Numbered from the stretch's first letter, positions 29,274 through 41,489 are shown. The stretch: 64,000 nt of DNA from Chthonobacter albigriseus (GCF_013839445.1 NZ_JACDIT010000001.1:1281935-1345934); one strand, 5' to 3'. Notes: generated by a model not told the origin, from the sequence alone. Numbers and translations: made by a program.

Positions 29274-30134
29274 TTATTTTTGACCGTCCTTCAGATACGC
29301 CGCGAAGGCCTCCGCATAGTCGGGGTGCCAGCGCGACAGCGGCGGCCGATTGAGCACGATGTCGTCGGCCGCCCAACGGATCCGCTTCTCGTCGAGCGGC
29401 CGCGCCACGTCGTTGTCCGGGCAGAGGATGTAGAAGTCGCCGGCCGCCATGGCGTCGAGCATGAAGTCGACCACCTGCTCCGGCATCCAGGCGCCGGCAG
29501 GCTTCACCTGCGTATGCACGCGGGTGAAGCCGGTGAACGTGAAGCCGGGGATCAGGAGATGCGCGGTCACCGGGCAGTCCGGCCGGTTGCGCAGCTCGTG
29601 GGCGAGCGCCTCCGTCACCACCTTCACGCCCGCCTTGGAGACGTTGTAGGCCGTGTCGCCCGGCGGCGTGGTGATGCCCTGCTTGGACCCGGTGACGATT
29701 ACCGCACCCGCCGCGCCGCGCTCTATCATGCCGGGCACGAACACCTGCACCATGTTGACGACGCCGAAGAGGTTGGTGTCGATCGTCGCCTGCCAGCGCG
29801 CCGGATCGGCGAAAAGCGCGCCGCCGCCTTCCCGCCCCGCGTTCGGCATCAGCACGGTGACTGGCCCGAGCCGCGCCTCGACGGCGTCCTTGAGGGCTTC
29901 CACGGCGGCGCGGTTCGATACGTCGGTGACGACGGCGGTCACCCGGTCCGCCGACCCGGCTGCCGCCGCGACAGCGGCCCGCGCCTCTTCCAACAGGACT
30001 TCGTTGATGTCGGCGAGCGCCACCTTGAGGCCGAGACCCGCGAAGCGCTCGGCGGCGGCGCGGCCGATGCCGCTCGCCCCGCCCGTGATGACCGCGACGC
30101 CGTCGCGGGTGAAGGCGGGATGCTGATCGGCCAT
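29274..30134 (-). CDS. SDR family NAD(P)-dependent oxidoreductase
   Basis: Classical short-chain dehydrogenase of 286 residues. Cofactor loop GGASGIGRA near residue 18; NAGREG; catalytic Ser in VIVTGSKQG; Tyr163 and Lys167 in YNVSK. The acidic residue after beta-2 (ALADIN) suggests NAD preference. The C-terminal extension with FLDAM/DFYILCPDNDVARPLDEKRI resembles uncharacterised SDRs of alphaproteobacteria. The ATG at 30134 is chosen over one 20 codons upstream. The substrate is unknown. It lies 81 bases after the CDP-alcohol transferase gene on the same strand. Confidence 0.9.
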   Translation of the reverse strand: MADQHPAFTRDGVAVITGGASGIGRAAAERFAGLGLKVALADINEVLLEEARAAVAAAAGSADRVTAVVTDVSNRAAVEALKDAVEARLGPVTVLMPNAGREGGGALFADPARWQATIDTNLFGVVNMVQVFVPGMIERGAAGAVIVTGSKQGITTPPGDTAYNVSKAGVKVVTEALAHELRNRPDCPVTAHLLIPGFTFTGFTRVHTQVKPAGAWMPEQVVDFMLDAMAAGDFYILCPDNDVARPLDEKRIRWAADDIVLNRPPLSRWHPDYAEAFAAYLKDGQK

Positions 30135-30215
30135 GGGATGCGTCCTTGTCTCACGAAGCGGCGAACGGTTCGCTCCGACATATGCGATCCGCACTGCAAC
30201 AAGGAAGGGGGATCG

Positions 30216-30857
30216 TCAGCGCGCCTTGAGATGGCCGACCAGTCGGGCCGAGCGCCGGACCACGGTCAGGGCCGAACCGATCGCCACGACCCAGAGCGCG
30301 ACGGTGAGTACCGCGCCGTGCGCGCCGAACAGCGGTTCCAGCAGGCTGGCGAGGGCCGCCGCCGTCACCACCGCCATCCGGTGCTGCTTGGCCATCGGCC
30401 CGGAGAAGTCGCCCGGCGCGCCGACCGCCCGGCCGAGTTCACGCACATAGGCGGTGAAGATCGCGAGCGCCGCCGCCGCGAATCCGAGCGCCGGCTCGCC
30501 GGTGCCGAGCCCGACGCCGGCGAGGATCAGGAGATCGGCGACCCGGTCCGGGAACTCGTTCCAGAACGGCCCGTCCGGCCCCGCCTTGCCGCCCTCCAGC
30601 GCGATCATCCCGTCGAACAGGTTGCAGAGCAGCCGCAGCTGGCAACCGAGCGCGGCGAGCACCAGCAACGCCGCCCGTCCGAAGCCGCCCGTTTCCCCGG
30701 CAAACCAGAACGCGCCCCCCGCCAGCGCAGCCGCCGCCATGCTCGCCTGCGACACCTGATTGGGCGTGACCCCGGACGCGGCGAGCCGGGCCGCGAAGGC
30801 CTTTGCCCAAGGCGTGTCGCGGCTCGCGATCGGCCGCCGGTCGCCTGATGCCGCCAC
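30216..30857 (-). CDS. CDP-alcohol phosphatidyltransferase family protein, variant active site
   Basis: A 213-residue membrane protein with about five helices. The CDP-alcohol motif is present but altered: Asn79, Asp82-Gly83, Ala86-Leu87, Gly96, Asn100, Asp104, where canonical enzymes have Asp, Asp-Gly, Ala-Arg, Gly, Asp, Asp. Two metal-binding Asp are therefore Asn and the Arg is Leu. I recall similar variants in other alphaproteobacteria, so this may define a subfamily and not a decayed enzyme. The start is GTG at 30857 after GGGGGAG. Substrates are unknown. Confidence 0.75.
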   Translation of the reverse strand: MAASGDRRPIASRDTPWAKAFAARLAASGVTPNQVSQASMAAAALAGGAFWFAGETGGFGRAALLVLAALGCQLRLLCNLFDGMIALEGGKAGPDGPFWNEFPDRVADLLILAGVGLGTGEPALGFAAAALAIFTAYVRELGRAVGAPGDFSGPMAKQHRMAVVTAAALASLLEPLFGAHGAVLTVALWVVAIGSALTVVRRSARLVGHLKAR

Positions 30858-31009
30858 TTCGCTCCCCCGCGCCGTTCACAGCCTCGATAGAGGATACGCG
30901 ACCTGCCGAGGTCCGCGCCAGATGTTCGCTGCCCAGAGGACGACAAGTGGATACGTCGGCAACTGCGCCGCTGGAGTTATTTAGGCCTGATGTGCTCCGA
31001 ACCGGTTCC

Positions 31010-33787
<2,778 letters not shown>

Positions 33788-34234
33788 GGCAGCCAATCCC
33801 TTCGTGACTAGGCGGACCCGGCGCACCGATGGGCGGCGGCCGTCCGCAAAAAACCTTGTGCTTCGGCAATGTCGGAAGGATCCGCTGACGGACAGAACCG
33901 CCGGCGACCGGACACGCCGGGCCGCTTGAGGCGGGAGGGCCGGAGCGTCGGGCAAGGGCGCCACCGGTCTGTCGACCGCTTCATCGGCCCGAACCTACCT
34001 ATGTTGGGGCCCTCGCGATGTCAACGTCGCCGGACTTCCGCCGGTTTCCAGACGGGCGGGAACTTTCGCCCGCGCCCAAAGGTCCGCACGGCCTGTGACG
34101 AACCCGCCTTTCGCGTGCCCCAAAGGCACTGTATACGCCTCTGCGAGACGTGAAGGACGCTCCGGCCCGCGGCGGACCCGCCGGACAGGAGCCGACCCGG
34201 GGCATGCCGAATTAAGAAGAGGACCGGACCAGAC
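33788..34234. other. divergent region between secA and the foldase gene
   Basis: 447 bp without a recognisable gene. A TATACG at 34132-34137 could be a -10 for the rightward gene, with GTGCC-N5-GGCAC (34115-34129) just upstream, but the paired -35 is poor. AAGAGGA at about 34216 is the ribosome site of the foldase. No secM-like or other leader ORF is visible for secA. Confidence 0.4.
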
Positions 34235-35125
34235 ATGACGATCGCACTTCTTCGCCGCGCGGTGGCCCCGCTCGGCGCCGCCGCTCTGGCGGCCCTCCTC
34301 GCCTCCGGTGCGGCCTTCGCCGCGGACGGCGAGGTGCTTGCCCGCGTCAACGGCAAGGACATCACCAAGACCGAGGTCGACCTCGCCGCCACCGTGTTCG
34401 GCGAGCAGCTGCAGCAGGTTCCGGAGAACGCGCGGCAGTCGATCGTGCTCGACGCGCTGGTGGAGATGCACGTGATCGCCGACGCCGCCGAGAAGGACGG
34501 CCTCGCCGAGAGCAAGACCTATAAGGAACGCATGGTGTTCCTCACCGCGCAGGCGCTGCGCAACACCTACATCGAGGAGAAGATCCAGAACGCCGTCTCC
34601 GAGGACGAGCTGAAGGCCCGCTACGAGAAGGATGTCGCCGGCTACGAGCCGCCGGAGGAGGTCAAGGCCAGCCACATCCTGGTCAAGACCGAGGACGAGG
34701 CCAAGCAGGTCATCAAGGATCTCGACGCCGGCGGCGACTTCGCCAAGATCGCCTCGGAAAAGTCGCTCGACCCGGGCTCCAAGGCCACCGGCGGCGACCT
34801 CGGCTACTTCGGCAAGGGCCAGATGGTCCCCGAGTTCGAAACCGCCGCCTTCGGCCAGGAGGCCGGCGCCTACACCAAGACCCCGGTGAAGACGCAGTTC
34901 GGCTTCCATGTCATCAAGACGGTAGAGAAGCGCAAGCAGCCGGTCCCGGCCTTCGCCGACGTGCGCGAGCAGATCGCCCAGGTCGTCCAGCGCGAGAAGT
35001 ACCAGCAGGTGATCGGCGACCTGAAGAAGGCCGCCACCATCGAGATGCTGAACCAGCCTGCCGCCCCGGCCGAGGGTGCCGCCCCCGCCGATCCGGCGGC
35101 TCCCGCTCCGGCGCCGGCGCAGTAA
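34235..35125 (+). CDS. PpiC-type peptidylprolyl isomerase
   Basis: Exported foldase of 296 residues. An N-terminal signal peptide (about 1-29, ending AAFAADGEV) is followed by a SurA-like chaperone segment and a parvulin domain: VKASHILVKTEDEA, GGDLGYFGKGQMVPEFETAAF, TQFGFHVIKTVEKR. The C-terminus is a Pro/Ala-rich tail. It probably assists outer-membrane or periplasmic protein folding. It is divergent from secA, monocistronic, and followed by a strong terminator. Confidence 0.93.
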   Translation: MTIALLRRAVAPLGAAALAALLASGAAFAADGEVLARVNGKDITKTEVDLAATVFGEQLQQVPENARQSIVLDALVEMHVIADAAEKDGLAESKTYKERMVFLTAQALRNTYIEEKIQNAVSEDELKARYEKDVAGYEPPEEVKASHILVKTEDEAKQVIKDLDAGGDFAKIASEKSLDPGSKATGGDLGYFGKGQMVPEFETAAFGQEAGAYTKTPVKTQFGFHVIKTVEKRKQPVPAFADVREQIAQVVQREKYQQVIGDLKKAATIEMLNQPAAPAEGAAPADPAAPAPAPAQ

Positions 35126-35166
35126 GCTTCGCCGGCCCGCCGCAAGGGCCGCTGTTCCACGCGACA

Positions 35167-35199
35167 AAGGCCCCGGGGCCAACGTCCCGGGGCCTTTTT
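35167..35199 (+). terminator. intrinsic terminator after the PpiC-type gene
   Basis: An 11-bp perfect stem (AAGGCCCCGGG against CCCGGGGCCTT) with an 8-base loop ends in TTTTT. The remaining bases up to 35455 form the upstream region of the molybdenum-enzyme operon, with nothing else I can identify. Confidence 0.9.
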
Positions 35200-35455
35200 G
35201 CATGCCGGGACGGGCGCCGGCGGTCACATCTCGGATCTCACAACTATGTGTTTTCCCGGTCCCCGGTTTCCTCGCTAGCCTTTTGCTCTGGCGATTGGGG
35301 AACCGGCACCGGGCTGAACGGGCGGTTCTCTCTCGTCGGGGGGAGGATTGGGGCGCCAGGCCCAAGGACCGCGTCGGCGACCGATCTCGACCTTTCCAGC
35401 TCACCACATCGAGGACCGCTCCGACGAAGAGCGACCCCCAAGGGAGTTCATTTCC

Positions 35456-35917
<462 letters not shown>

Positions 35918-35919
35918 CC

Positions 35920-38118
35920 ATGCTGCATTATCTCGACAAGCCGCTTGAAGCGGCACGCGGCGTGGCGGCTTCCCGTCGCGGATTCCTGAAGATCCTGGGC
36001 GGCGCCGGCGCCGGCCTGATCGTTGGCGCCATGCTGCCGCCCGGCAGCCTCGTCGGCGCGGCGAAGGCCGCGAACGGCGCCGATGCCGTGTTCAACCCGT
36101 TCGTGGAGATCGCACCGGACGGCGTCGTCACGGTCGTGATCAAGCATCTCGACAAGGGTCAGGGCATCGCCACGGGGCTCGCGACTCTGGTCGCCGAGGA
36201 ACTCGACGCCGCGATCGAGCAGGTGAAGACCCGCTTCGCCCCGGCCGACAACGCCCGCTACGCCAACCTGATGTTCGGCATGCAGGGCACCGGCGGCTCC
36301 ACCTCGATCGCCAACTCCTGGGAGCAGTACCGCACCGCCGGCGCCGTCGCCCGGGCGATGCTGATCGAGGCCGCTGCCAAGGCCTGGGGCGTTCCGGCCG
36401 CCGAGGTCACCGTCGCCGCCGGCAAGCTCTCCCACGCCTCGGGCAAGTCCGGTGGGTTCGGCGAGTTCGCCGACGCCGCGGCCGGCTTGACCGCGCCGGA
36501 GAAGCCGGCGCTGAAGAGCCCGGACCAGTGGGTCTACATCGGCAAGCGTTTCCCGCGCGTCGACGTGCCCAACAAGTCGTCCGGCGCGCCCGACACCTAC
36601 GCCATGGACATCCACCAGGAGAACATGCTGGTGGTCGTGCTTGCCCGGCCGCCCAAGTGGGGTGCGACGGTGAAGTCCGTGAACGATGCCGCCGCCCGCG
36701 CCGTCAAGGGCGTGGTCGACGTCAAGTCCGGCCCCTTCGGCGTCGCGGTCTTCGCCGACAAGACCTGGCCCGCGATGAAGGCCCGCGATCTCCTGGAGGT
36801 GGAGTGGGACTTCGCCAAGGCCGAGACCCGCGGCACCGCCGAACTGGAAGCCGAGTACAAGGCTCTCCTGGAGCAGCCCGGGGCGATCGCCCGCGACGAC
36901 GGCGGCATCGACGAGGCGCTCGCCGGCGCCGCGAAGGTGATCTCCTCGTCCTACGCCTTCCCCTACCTCGCCCACGCTCCGATGGAACCGCTCGACACCA
37001 CCATCCTGGTGGAGGACGGTAAGGCCACCATCTGGACCGGCTCGCAGATGCCGACGGTGGACCAGGGCACCGCCGCCGCCATCCTGGGCCTCAAGCCCGA
37101 GCAGGTGGACGTGGTGACCCGCTGGGCGGGCGGCTCCTTCGGCCGCCGCGCCATCCTCGACGCCCACTACGTGGCGGAAGCCGCGCTGGTCGCCAAGGCC
37201 TGGGGCAAGCCGCAGCCGCTGAAGGTGGTCTGGACCCGCGAGGACGACATCAAGGGCGGCTACTACCGCCCGATGTACCTGCACCAGGTGAAGGCCGGCA
37301 TCGACGCCAACGGCACCGTGGTCGGCTGGAAGCACGCCATCGTCGGCCAGTCGATCTTCGCCGGCACGGCGATGGAGAGCTACGTCGTCAAGGATGGCGT
37401 GGACGACTCGTCCGTGGAGGGCGTGCGCGACACCACTTACGGCGTGTCGAAGATGCGCGTGGATCTCCACTCGCCCAAGGTGGGCGTGCCCGTGCTCTGG
37501 TGGCGCTCGGTCGGCCACACCCACACCGCCTACGTGATGGAGACGATGATCGACGCGCTCGCCCGGGAGGCCGGCAAGGACCCGGTCGCCTACCGGCTCG
37601 AGCTGATCAAGGACGACCCCCGCAAGGTGGCCGTGCTGAAGCTGGCCGCGGAGAAGGCGGGCTGGTCGGACAAGCCGGCAGAAGGGCGCTATCGCGGCGT
37701 CGCGGTCCACAAGTCCTTCGGGACCTATGTGGCCGAGGTCGCCGAGATCTCCATGGACGGCGGCAGCGTCAAGGTGGAGAAGGTGACCTGCGCGGTCGAC
37801 TGCGGCATCGCGGTCAACCCCGACAACATCAAAGCGCAGATGGAAGGCGGCATCGGCTTCGGCCTCGGCGCGGTTCTGCGAAACGGCATCACGCTGACCG
37901 AGGGCGCCGTCGACCAGGCGAACTTCGACACCTACGAGCCGATCCGCATCTCCGACATGCCGGAGGTGGAAGTGCACATCCTGCCGTCGGCCGAAGCGCC
38001 GTCCGGCGTCGGCGAGCCGGGCGTGCCGCCGATCGGACCGGCGGTGGCGAACGCCATCTTCCAGGCGACCGGCAAGCACCCGCTGAAGCTGCCGTTCTCC
38101 AACGGCGACTTCGTCTGA
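35920..38118 (+). CDS. molybdopterin-binding large subunit (IorB-like), Tat-exported
   Basis: Catalytic subunit of 732 residues of the isoquinoline-1-oxidoreductase-beta or aldehyde-dehydrogenase type. A twin-arginine signal (SRRGFLK, residues 18-24) shows export of the folded complex, with IorA probably carried along. Motifs: GGSFGRRAILDAHYV for the cofactor, and GVGEPGVPPIGPAVANA near the end with the expected catalytic Glu. The N-terminal NPFVEIAPDGVVTV is typical. There is no cytochrome c subunit or XdhC-type maturation gene nearby, though such partners are common. The substrate is unknown. Confidence 0.92.
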   Translation: MLHYLDKPLEAARGVAASRRGFLKILGGAGAGLIVGAMLPPGSLVGAAKAANGADAVFNPFVEIAPDGVVTVVIKHLDKGQGIATGLATLVAEELDAAIEQVKTRFAPADNARYANLMFGMQGTGGSTSIANSWEQYRTAGAVARAMLIEAAAKAWGVPAAEVTVAAGKLSHASGKSGGFGEFADAAAGLTAPEKPALKSPDQWVYIGKRFPRVDVPNKSSGAPDTYAMDIHQENMLVVVLARPPKWGATVKSVNDAAARAVKGVVDVKSGPFGVAVFADKTWPAMKARDLLEVEWDFAKAETRGTAELEAEYKALLEQPGAIARDDGGIDEALAGAAKVISSSYAFPYLAHAPMEPLDTTILVEDGKATIWTGSQMPTVDQGTAAAILGLKPEQVDVVTRWAGGSFGRRAILDAHYVAEAALVAKAWGKPQPLKVVWTREDDIKGGYYRPMYLHQVKAGIDANGTVVGWKHAIVGQSIFAGTAMESYVVKDGVDDSSVEGVRDTTYGVSKMRVDLHSPKVGVPVLWWRSVGHTHTAYVMETMIDALAREAGKDPVAYRLELIKDDPRKVAVLKLAAEKAGWSDKPAEGRYRGVAVHKSFGTYVAEVAEISMDGGSVKVEKVTCAVDCGIAVNPDNIKAQMEGGIGFGLGAVLRNGITLTEGAVDQANFDTYEPIRISDMPEVEVHILPSAEAPSGVGEPGVPPIGPAVANAIFQATGKHPLKLPFSNGDFV

Positions 38119-38313
38119 CGTGAAGATCGGGTCCGGGCGGATGATGGATCCGCCCGGACCCGTTGCCTCGGCCCGTCGCGAAACCCCTCGCGGACGGTCC
38201 GTGAAGACGGAGGGGCACATGTGCGAAACCGCACATCCGCCCGGTCCGGTCCGCCCTAGAACGGTCCTCGTGAGCCCGCGCGACCCGCGCCGGCGAAAGA
38301 CGAGGACAGACCG

Positions 38314-38487
38314 ATGACCACCCTGACCGCCGCCGCCGGCCTTGCCGCCTTCGCCGCGCTGACCACGCCCGCCTATGGCGCCCCCGGCGATACCTGCGAG
38401 ACGAACCGCATCAAGGGCTTCTACCGCCTCGAGGCGCTGGCGCCCTGGATGCCGGCAGCCGTCCGAGCACCCGCGAAGGCTGCGTGA
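38314..38487 (+). CDS. possible small secreted protein or remnant
   Basis: A 57-residue frame with a signal-peptide-like start (MTTLTAAAGLAAFAALTTPAYGA) and a short mature part containing one cysteine (GDTCETNRIKGFYRLEALAPW). GAGGA lies upstream at ordinary spacing. It follows the molybdenum enzyme by 195 bp on the same strand. I do not recognise it. The abrupt Ala/Pro-rich end suggests a truncated reading frame or a lineage-specific small protein. Confidence 0.4.
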   Translation: MTTLTAAAGLAAFAALTTPAYGAPGDTCETNRIKGFYRLEALAPWMPAAVRAPAKAA

Positions 38488-38497
38488 GACCGTCCGA

Positions 38498-38926
38498 TCA
38501 GAGCGCGACGATGGCGATCAGCGTGCCGAGCTCCGGATCGTCGACCAGTGCCGCCGCCTCGGCCTGGGGCACCCAGGCGAGCGCCCGTTCGCCCTGCTCC
38601 TTCCAGCTCTTGGAGATCTTGCGGACCTCCAGCGCATAGACGTCCACGTTGGCGAGCTCGAAGTGGTCGTCCTTGCGCTTCCAGTAGCGGTATGAGCCGA
38701 TCGGCTTGCGGGACATCCGGCCCCGCACGCCGGCCTCTTCAAAGGCCTCGATCGCGGCGGACTTGGCGTCGGATTTCCCTCTCATGGGCCAACCCTTGGG
38801 GATCACCGGCCGCAACGTCTCGCGCGAGGAGATCAGGAGCACGCGCGTCTGGCCGTCTTCGTCCCGCCGGAACGGAAGCGCGGCGACCTGCCGGACCTTC
38901 TTGGAGCGGTGCTTCTTCTTTCCCAT
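38498..38926 (-). CDS. NUDIX hydrolase with variant Nudix box
   Basis: A 142-residue NUDIX-fold protein with a very basic N-terminus (MGKKKHRSKKVRQ). The box keeps Gly45 and the metal-binding Glu60, Glu63 and Glu64 (EAFEEAGV), but has Lys51 for Glu and Ile59 for Arg. The PKGWPMRGKSD context is that of alphaproteobacterial diadenosine- or inositol-polyphosphate-type NUDIX proteins. It is likely active on a dinucleoside polyphosphate (inference). It is convergent with the small frame at 38314 and follows pit with a 66-bp gap, perhaps by read-through. Confidence 0.85.
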   Translation of the reverse strand: MGKKKHRSKKVRQVAALPFRRDEDGQTRVLLISSRETLRPVIPKGWPMRGKSDAKSAAIEAFEEAGVRGRMSRKPIGSYRYWKRKDDHFELANVDVYALEVRKISKSWKEQGERALAWVPQAEAAALVDDPELGTLIAIVAL

Positions 38927-38992
38927 CAGGATGAACGCGGGCCTCCGCTGCGCTGTTCCCCCGCCAAAGGGCGGCGAACGGGGTGGTTCGGC

Positions 38993-39997
38993 TCAGCCGA
39001 CAAGGTCGGAGATCCAGTAGGTGAGCGCTGCAATCAAGGCAGCGCTGGGCAGCGTGACGATCCATGCGATGACGATGTTGCCGGCAAGGCCCCAGCGCAC
39101 CGCCGACGTGCGCCGGGCTGCGCCGACGCCCACGATCGCGCCCGTGATGGTGTGCGTGGTGGAGACCGGAATGCCGAGATAGGTTGCCATGAACAGCGTG
39201 ATCGCGCCGCCGGTTTCGGCGCAGAACCCCTGCATCGGGTTGAGGCGTGTGATCTTGGACCCCATTGTCTGCACGATCCGCCATCCGCCGAACAGGGTGC
39301 CGAGGCCCATCGCAGCCTGGCAGGAGATCACCACCCAGAACGGCACGTGGAAGCTGCCGCCGAGATAGCCCTGCGAATAGAGCAGCACGGCGATGATGCC
39401 CATCGTCTTCTGCGCGTCGTTGCCCCCGTGGCCGAGCGAGTAGAGCGACGCCGAGATGAACTGCAGCACGCGGAAGGTGCTGTCGACGGCGAACGGCGTC
39501 TGCCGCACGAAGATCCAGGTGACCAGGAGGATCAGCACCAGCGCCAGCACGAAGCCGGTGAGCGGCGACAGGACGATCGCAAAGGCCGTCTTCAGGACGC
39601 CCTGCCAGACGATCGCCTCGAGCCCCGTCTTGGCGAGCCCCGCCCCGATCATGCCGCCGACAAGCGCATGCGACGAGGACGAGGGGATACCGTAGTACCA
39701 GGTGACGAGGTTCCAGGTGATCGCGCCCGAGAGCGCGGCAAAGATCACCGTGGGATCGACGATCGCCGCGTCGATGATGCCCTTGCCGAGCGTTTCGGCC
39801 ACGTGCAGGCCGAAGAACAGGAAGGCTATGAAGTTGAAGAAGGCCGCCCAGAACACCGCGTAATGTGGCCTGAGCACGCGCGTGGAGACGATGGTCGCGA
39901 TCGAATTTGCCGCGTCGTGCAGGCCGTTCAGAAAGTCGAACAGCAGCGCGACCGCGATAAGCCCGACGAGCAGCGGAAAGGCGAGCGTGGCATCCAT
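38993..39997 (-). CDS. pit: low-affinity inorganic phosphate transporter Pit
   Basis: Membrane transporter of 334 residues importing metal-phosphate complexes using the proton gradient. The duplicated signature is clear: DFLNGLHDAANSIATIVSTRVL near the N-terminus and SASLYSLGHGGNDAQKTMGII in the second half. About ten hydrophobic segments are visible. It starts three bases after the stop of the DUF47 gene, and the pair matches the orfA-pit operon of Sinorhizobium meliloti. Confidence 0.96.
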   Translation of the reverse strand: MDATLAFPLLVGLIAVALLFDFLNGLHDAANSIATIVSTRVLRPHYAVFWAAFFNFIAFLFFGLHVAETLGKGIIDAAIVDPTVIFAALSGAITWNLVTWYYGIPSSSSHALVGGMIGAGLAKTGLEAIVWQGVLKTAFAIVLSPLTGFVLALVLILLVTWIFVRQTPFAVDSTFRVLQFISASLYSLGHGGNDAQKTMGIIAVLLYSQGYLGGSFHVPFWVVISCQAAMGLGTLFGGWRIVQTMGSKITRLNPMQGFCAETGGAITLFMATYLGIPVSTTHTITGAIVGVGAARRTSAVRWGLAGNIVIAWIVTLPSAALIAALTYWISDLVG

Positions 39998-40000
39998 GGC

Positions 40001-40645
40001 CTAGATGTTCTCGATCACGATGCCGCTGATCTCGTTGGCGACGTCCTCGAAACGGTCGACCACCTTCTCCAGCTGCCCGTAGATCTCCGAGCCGATGATG
40101 TACGCCATCGCATCGCCGTGGCCGTGCCGGCGGTAGAGGTCCCTGAGACCCTCGTCGTGGAGTTCGTCGGCTCGCCCTTCGACGCGCATCACCTCCTCGG
40201 TGATCGCCGTCAGCCGCTGCAGGTTGGCGCCCGGCTTCTGCAGCAGCGGGACCGCCTCGGCCACCAGCCGCGCCGCCTCGACGATCACCGCGCCCATGTC
40301 CTGCATCAGCGGGTCGAACTGTCGCTGCTGGAACAGCGTCACCGTCTTCACGGTCTTGTGCATCATGTCGATGGAGTCGTCCATCGACTGGATCAGGTCC
40401 TTGATGTCATTGCGGTCGAAAGGCGTGATGAAGCTGCGCCGCACCGCCTGCAGCACCTCGCGGGTGATGCCGTCCGCCTCGTTCTCCAGGTCGACGATGG
40501 CGCGGCAATGCCGCTCCACCCCCTCGCCGCCCTCCAGCAGCTTCTGCAGTGCCTCCGCGCCGCCGACGATGGTCCTCGCATGATGCTCGAAGAGATCGAA
40601 GAACCGGTCCTCCCGGGGCAGCAGCGCCCGAAACAAGCCCAACAT
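40001..40645 (-). CDS. DUF47 family protein (PhoU-like Pit partner)
   Basis: A 214-residue all-helical PhoU-related protein; equivalent of rhizobial OrfA. Recognisable segments: LLPREDRFFDLFEHHA at the N-terminus, ENEADGITREVLQAVRRSFITPFDRNDIKDLIQSMDD in the middle, and VEGRADELHDEGLRDL. The family is nearly always coupled to Pit and is thought to regulate it. It is first in the operon; its start lies 83 bases from a PHO-box-like triple repeat. Confidence 0.94.
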   Translation of the reverse strand: MLGLFRALLPREDRFFDLFEHHARTIVGGAEALQKLLEGGEGVERHCRAIVDLENEADGITREVLQAVRRSFITPFDRNDIKDLIQSMDDSIDMMHKTVKTVTLFQQRQFDPLMQDMGAVIVEAARLVAEAVPLLQKPGANLQRLTAITEEVMRVEGRADELHDEGLRDLYRRHGHGDAMAYIIGSEIYGQLEKVVDRFEDVANEISGIVIENI

Positions 40646-40728
40646 GCGTTCACCCCGCCCGATCGTTCATGCCGGAAAGCAATGCACGGACCGATCCCGA
40701 ACCCGACTTCCGGAGCGACAACGCCGAC

Positions 40729-40757
40729 CTGTCACAAAAACGTCAGCAAACTGTCAC
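40729..40757 (+). promoter_or_regulatory. PHO box (three heptamers with 11-bp period)
   Basis: Heptamers CTGTCAC (40729), ACGTCAG (40740) and CTGTCAC (40751) repeat every 11 bases with A-rich 4-bp spacers, the geometry of PhoB binding sites. The outer two match the CTGTCAY consensus; the middle is weaker. The repeats read on the plus strand, opposite to the DUF47-pit operon that starts at 40645. The 382-bp gap 40646-41027 contains no other element I can support. Confidence 0.75.
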
Positions 40758-41027
40758 ATTGGCCGTAGCTAGCATGCCGCTGCCACCCGGCGGAATAGGC
40801 AGTGCTGCGCATTTCCGGTCGGGATGGCCTTCAGAACCGGCGAGTTCCGCCCGCACCTTTCGACGAGCACATCAGATCGCGGCCTAGTTGAAACGCGACC
40901 AGCGATAATATTTCCACCAAGCTGAAGCGTGGCCGGACATGGAACGGGCAATCATTTTCCGCGTTACCCTGCCATCGAAAAGTACGGTCCGAAGCAACGG
41001 ACGACTTCACTGACAGGAGACGTCGAA

Positions 41028-41366
41028 ATGATCATGAAGCGAATTGTTCTTGCTGCGACGACCGCGGTTATGTTGGCCGCTCCGACGGGCGTTTCGGCCC
41101 AGAGCATCGAACTCGGCCCGAACGGCCTGCGTGTGAACCCGCCCGAGGTGGAACGTCGCTACGACGACCGCGACGTGATCGTCCAGGAGGAGATCAGCCC
41201 GCGCGAAGCCGCCGCCATCGCCCAGGACGCCGGCATTGATGAGGTGGACCAGGTGGTTCGCCGTCGCAACTCCTACCGCGTCACCGGCATCGACCGCGGC
41301 GGCCAGGACCTGCAGGTCACCGTCGACCGCTATTCCGGCGAAGTGATCGGCCGCCGCCGGATCTGA
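41028..41366 (+). CDS. small secreted PepSY-like protein
   Basis: A 112-residue protein with a signal peptide (about 1-24, ending GVSAQS). The mature part contains EEISPREAAAIAQDAGIDEVDQVVRRRNSYRVTGIDRGGQDLQVTVDRYSGEVIGRRRI, the alpha-helix then beta pattern of PepSY domains, ending in a YSGEVIG-type strand. It is probably periplasmic. Two in-frame ATGs (41028, 41034) exist; AGGAG at eight bases favours the first. It is monocistronic, with a terminator following. Confidence 0.82.
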   Translation: MIMKRIVLAATTAVMLAAPTGVSAQSIELGPNGLRVNPPEVERRYDDRDVIVQEEISPREAAAIAQDAGIDEVDQVVRRRNSYRVTGIDRGGQDLQVTVDRYSGEVIGRRRI

Positions 41367-41393
41367 CGCGACGCCGCTGTTTGCGCGACCTCG

Positions 41394-41418
41394 AGCCCCC
41401 GCCGGCGGCGGGGGCTTT
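41394..41418 (+). terminator. intrinsic terminator after the PepSY-like gene
   Basis: AGCCCCCGCC pairs with GGCGGGGGCT almost without a loop, followed by TTTCGTTT, 27 bases past the stop codon. Confidence 0.75.
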
Positions 41419-41449
41419 CGTTTGCCCGCGACCCGATCGCCTCGCCCCC

Positions 41450-41489
41450 TTGACCTTTGACCGGACCACTACATACTAAGGTCGCCTTA
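41450..41489 (+). promoter_or_regulatory. promoter and putative MarR operator
   Basis: TTGACC (41450-41455), 18-base spacer, TACTAA (41474-41479). A perfect palindrome TAAGG-TCG-CCTTA (41477-41489) overlaps the -10 element, suggesting autoregulation by the MarR protein encoded just downstream. GGAGTGA supplies the ribosome site. Confidence 0.6.

Noticed and set aside
38909-40768. 619-codon plus-strand frame antisense to pit and the DUF47 gene
   Set aside because: Asp/Arg/His/Glu-rich translation without a domain; pit and its partner are certain on the minus strand.
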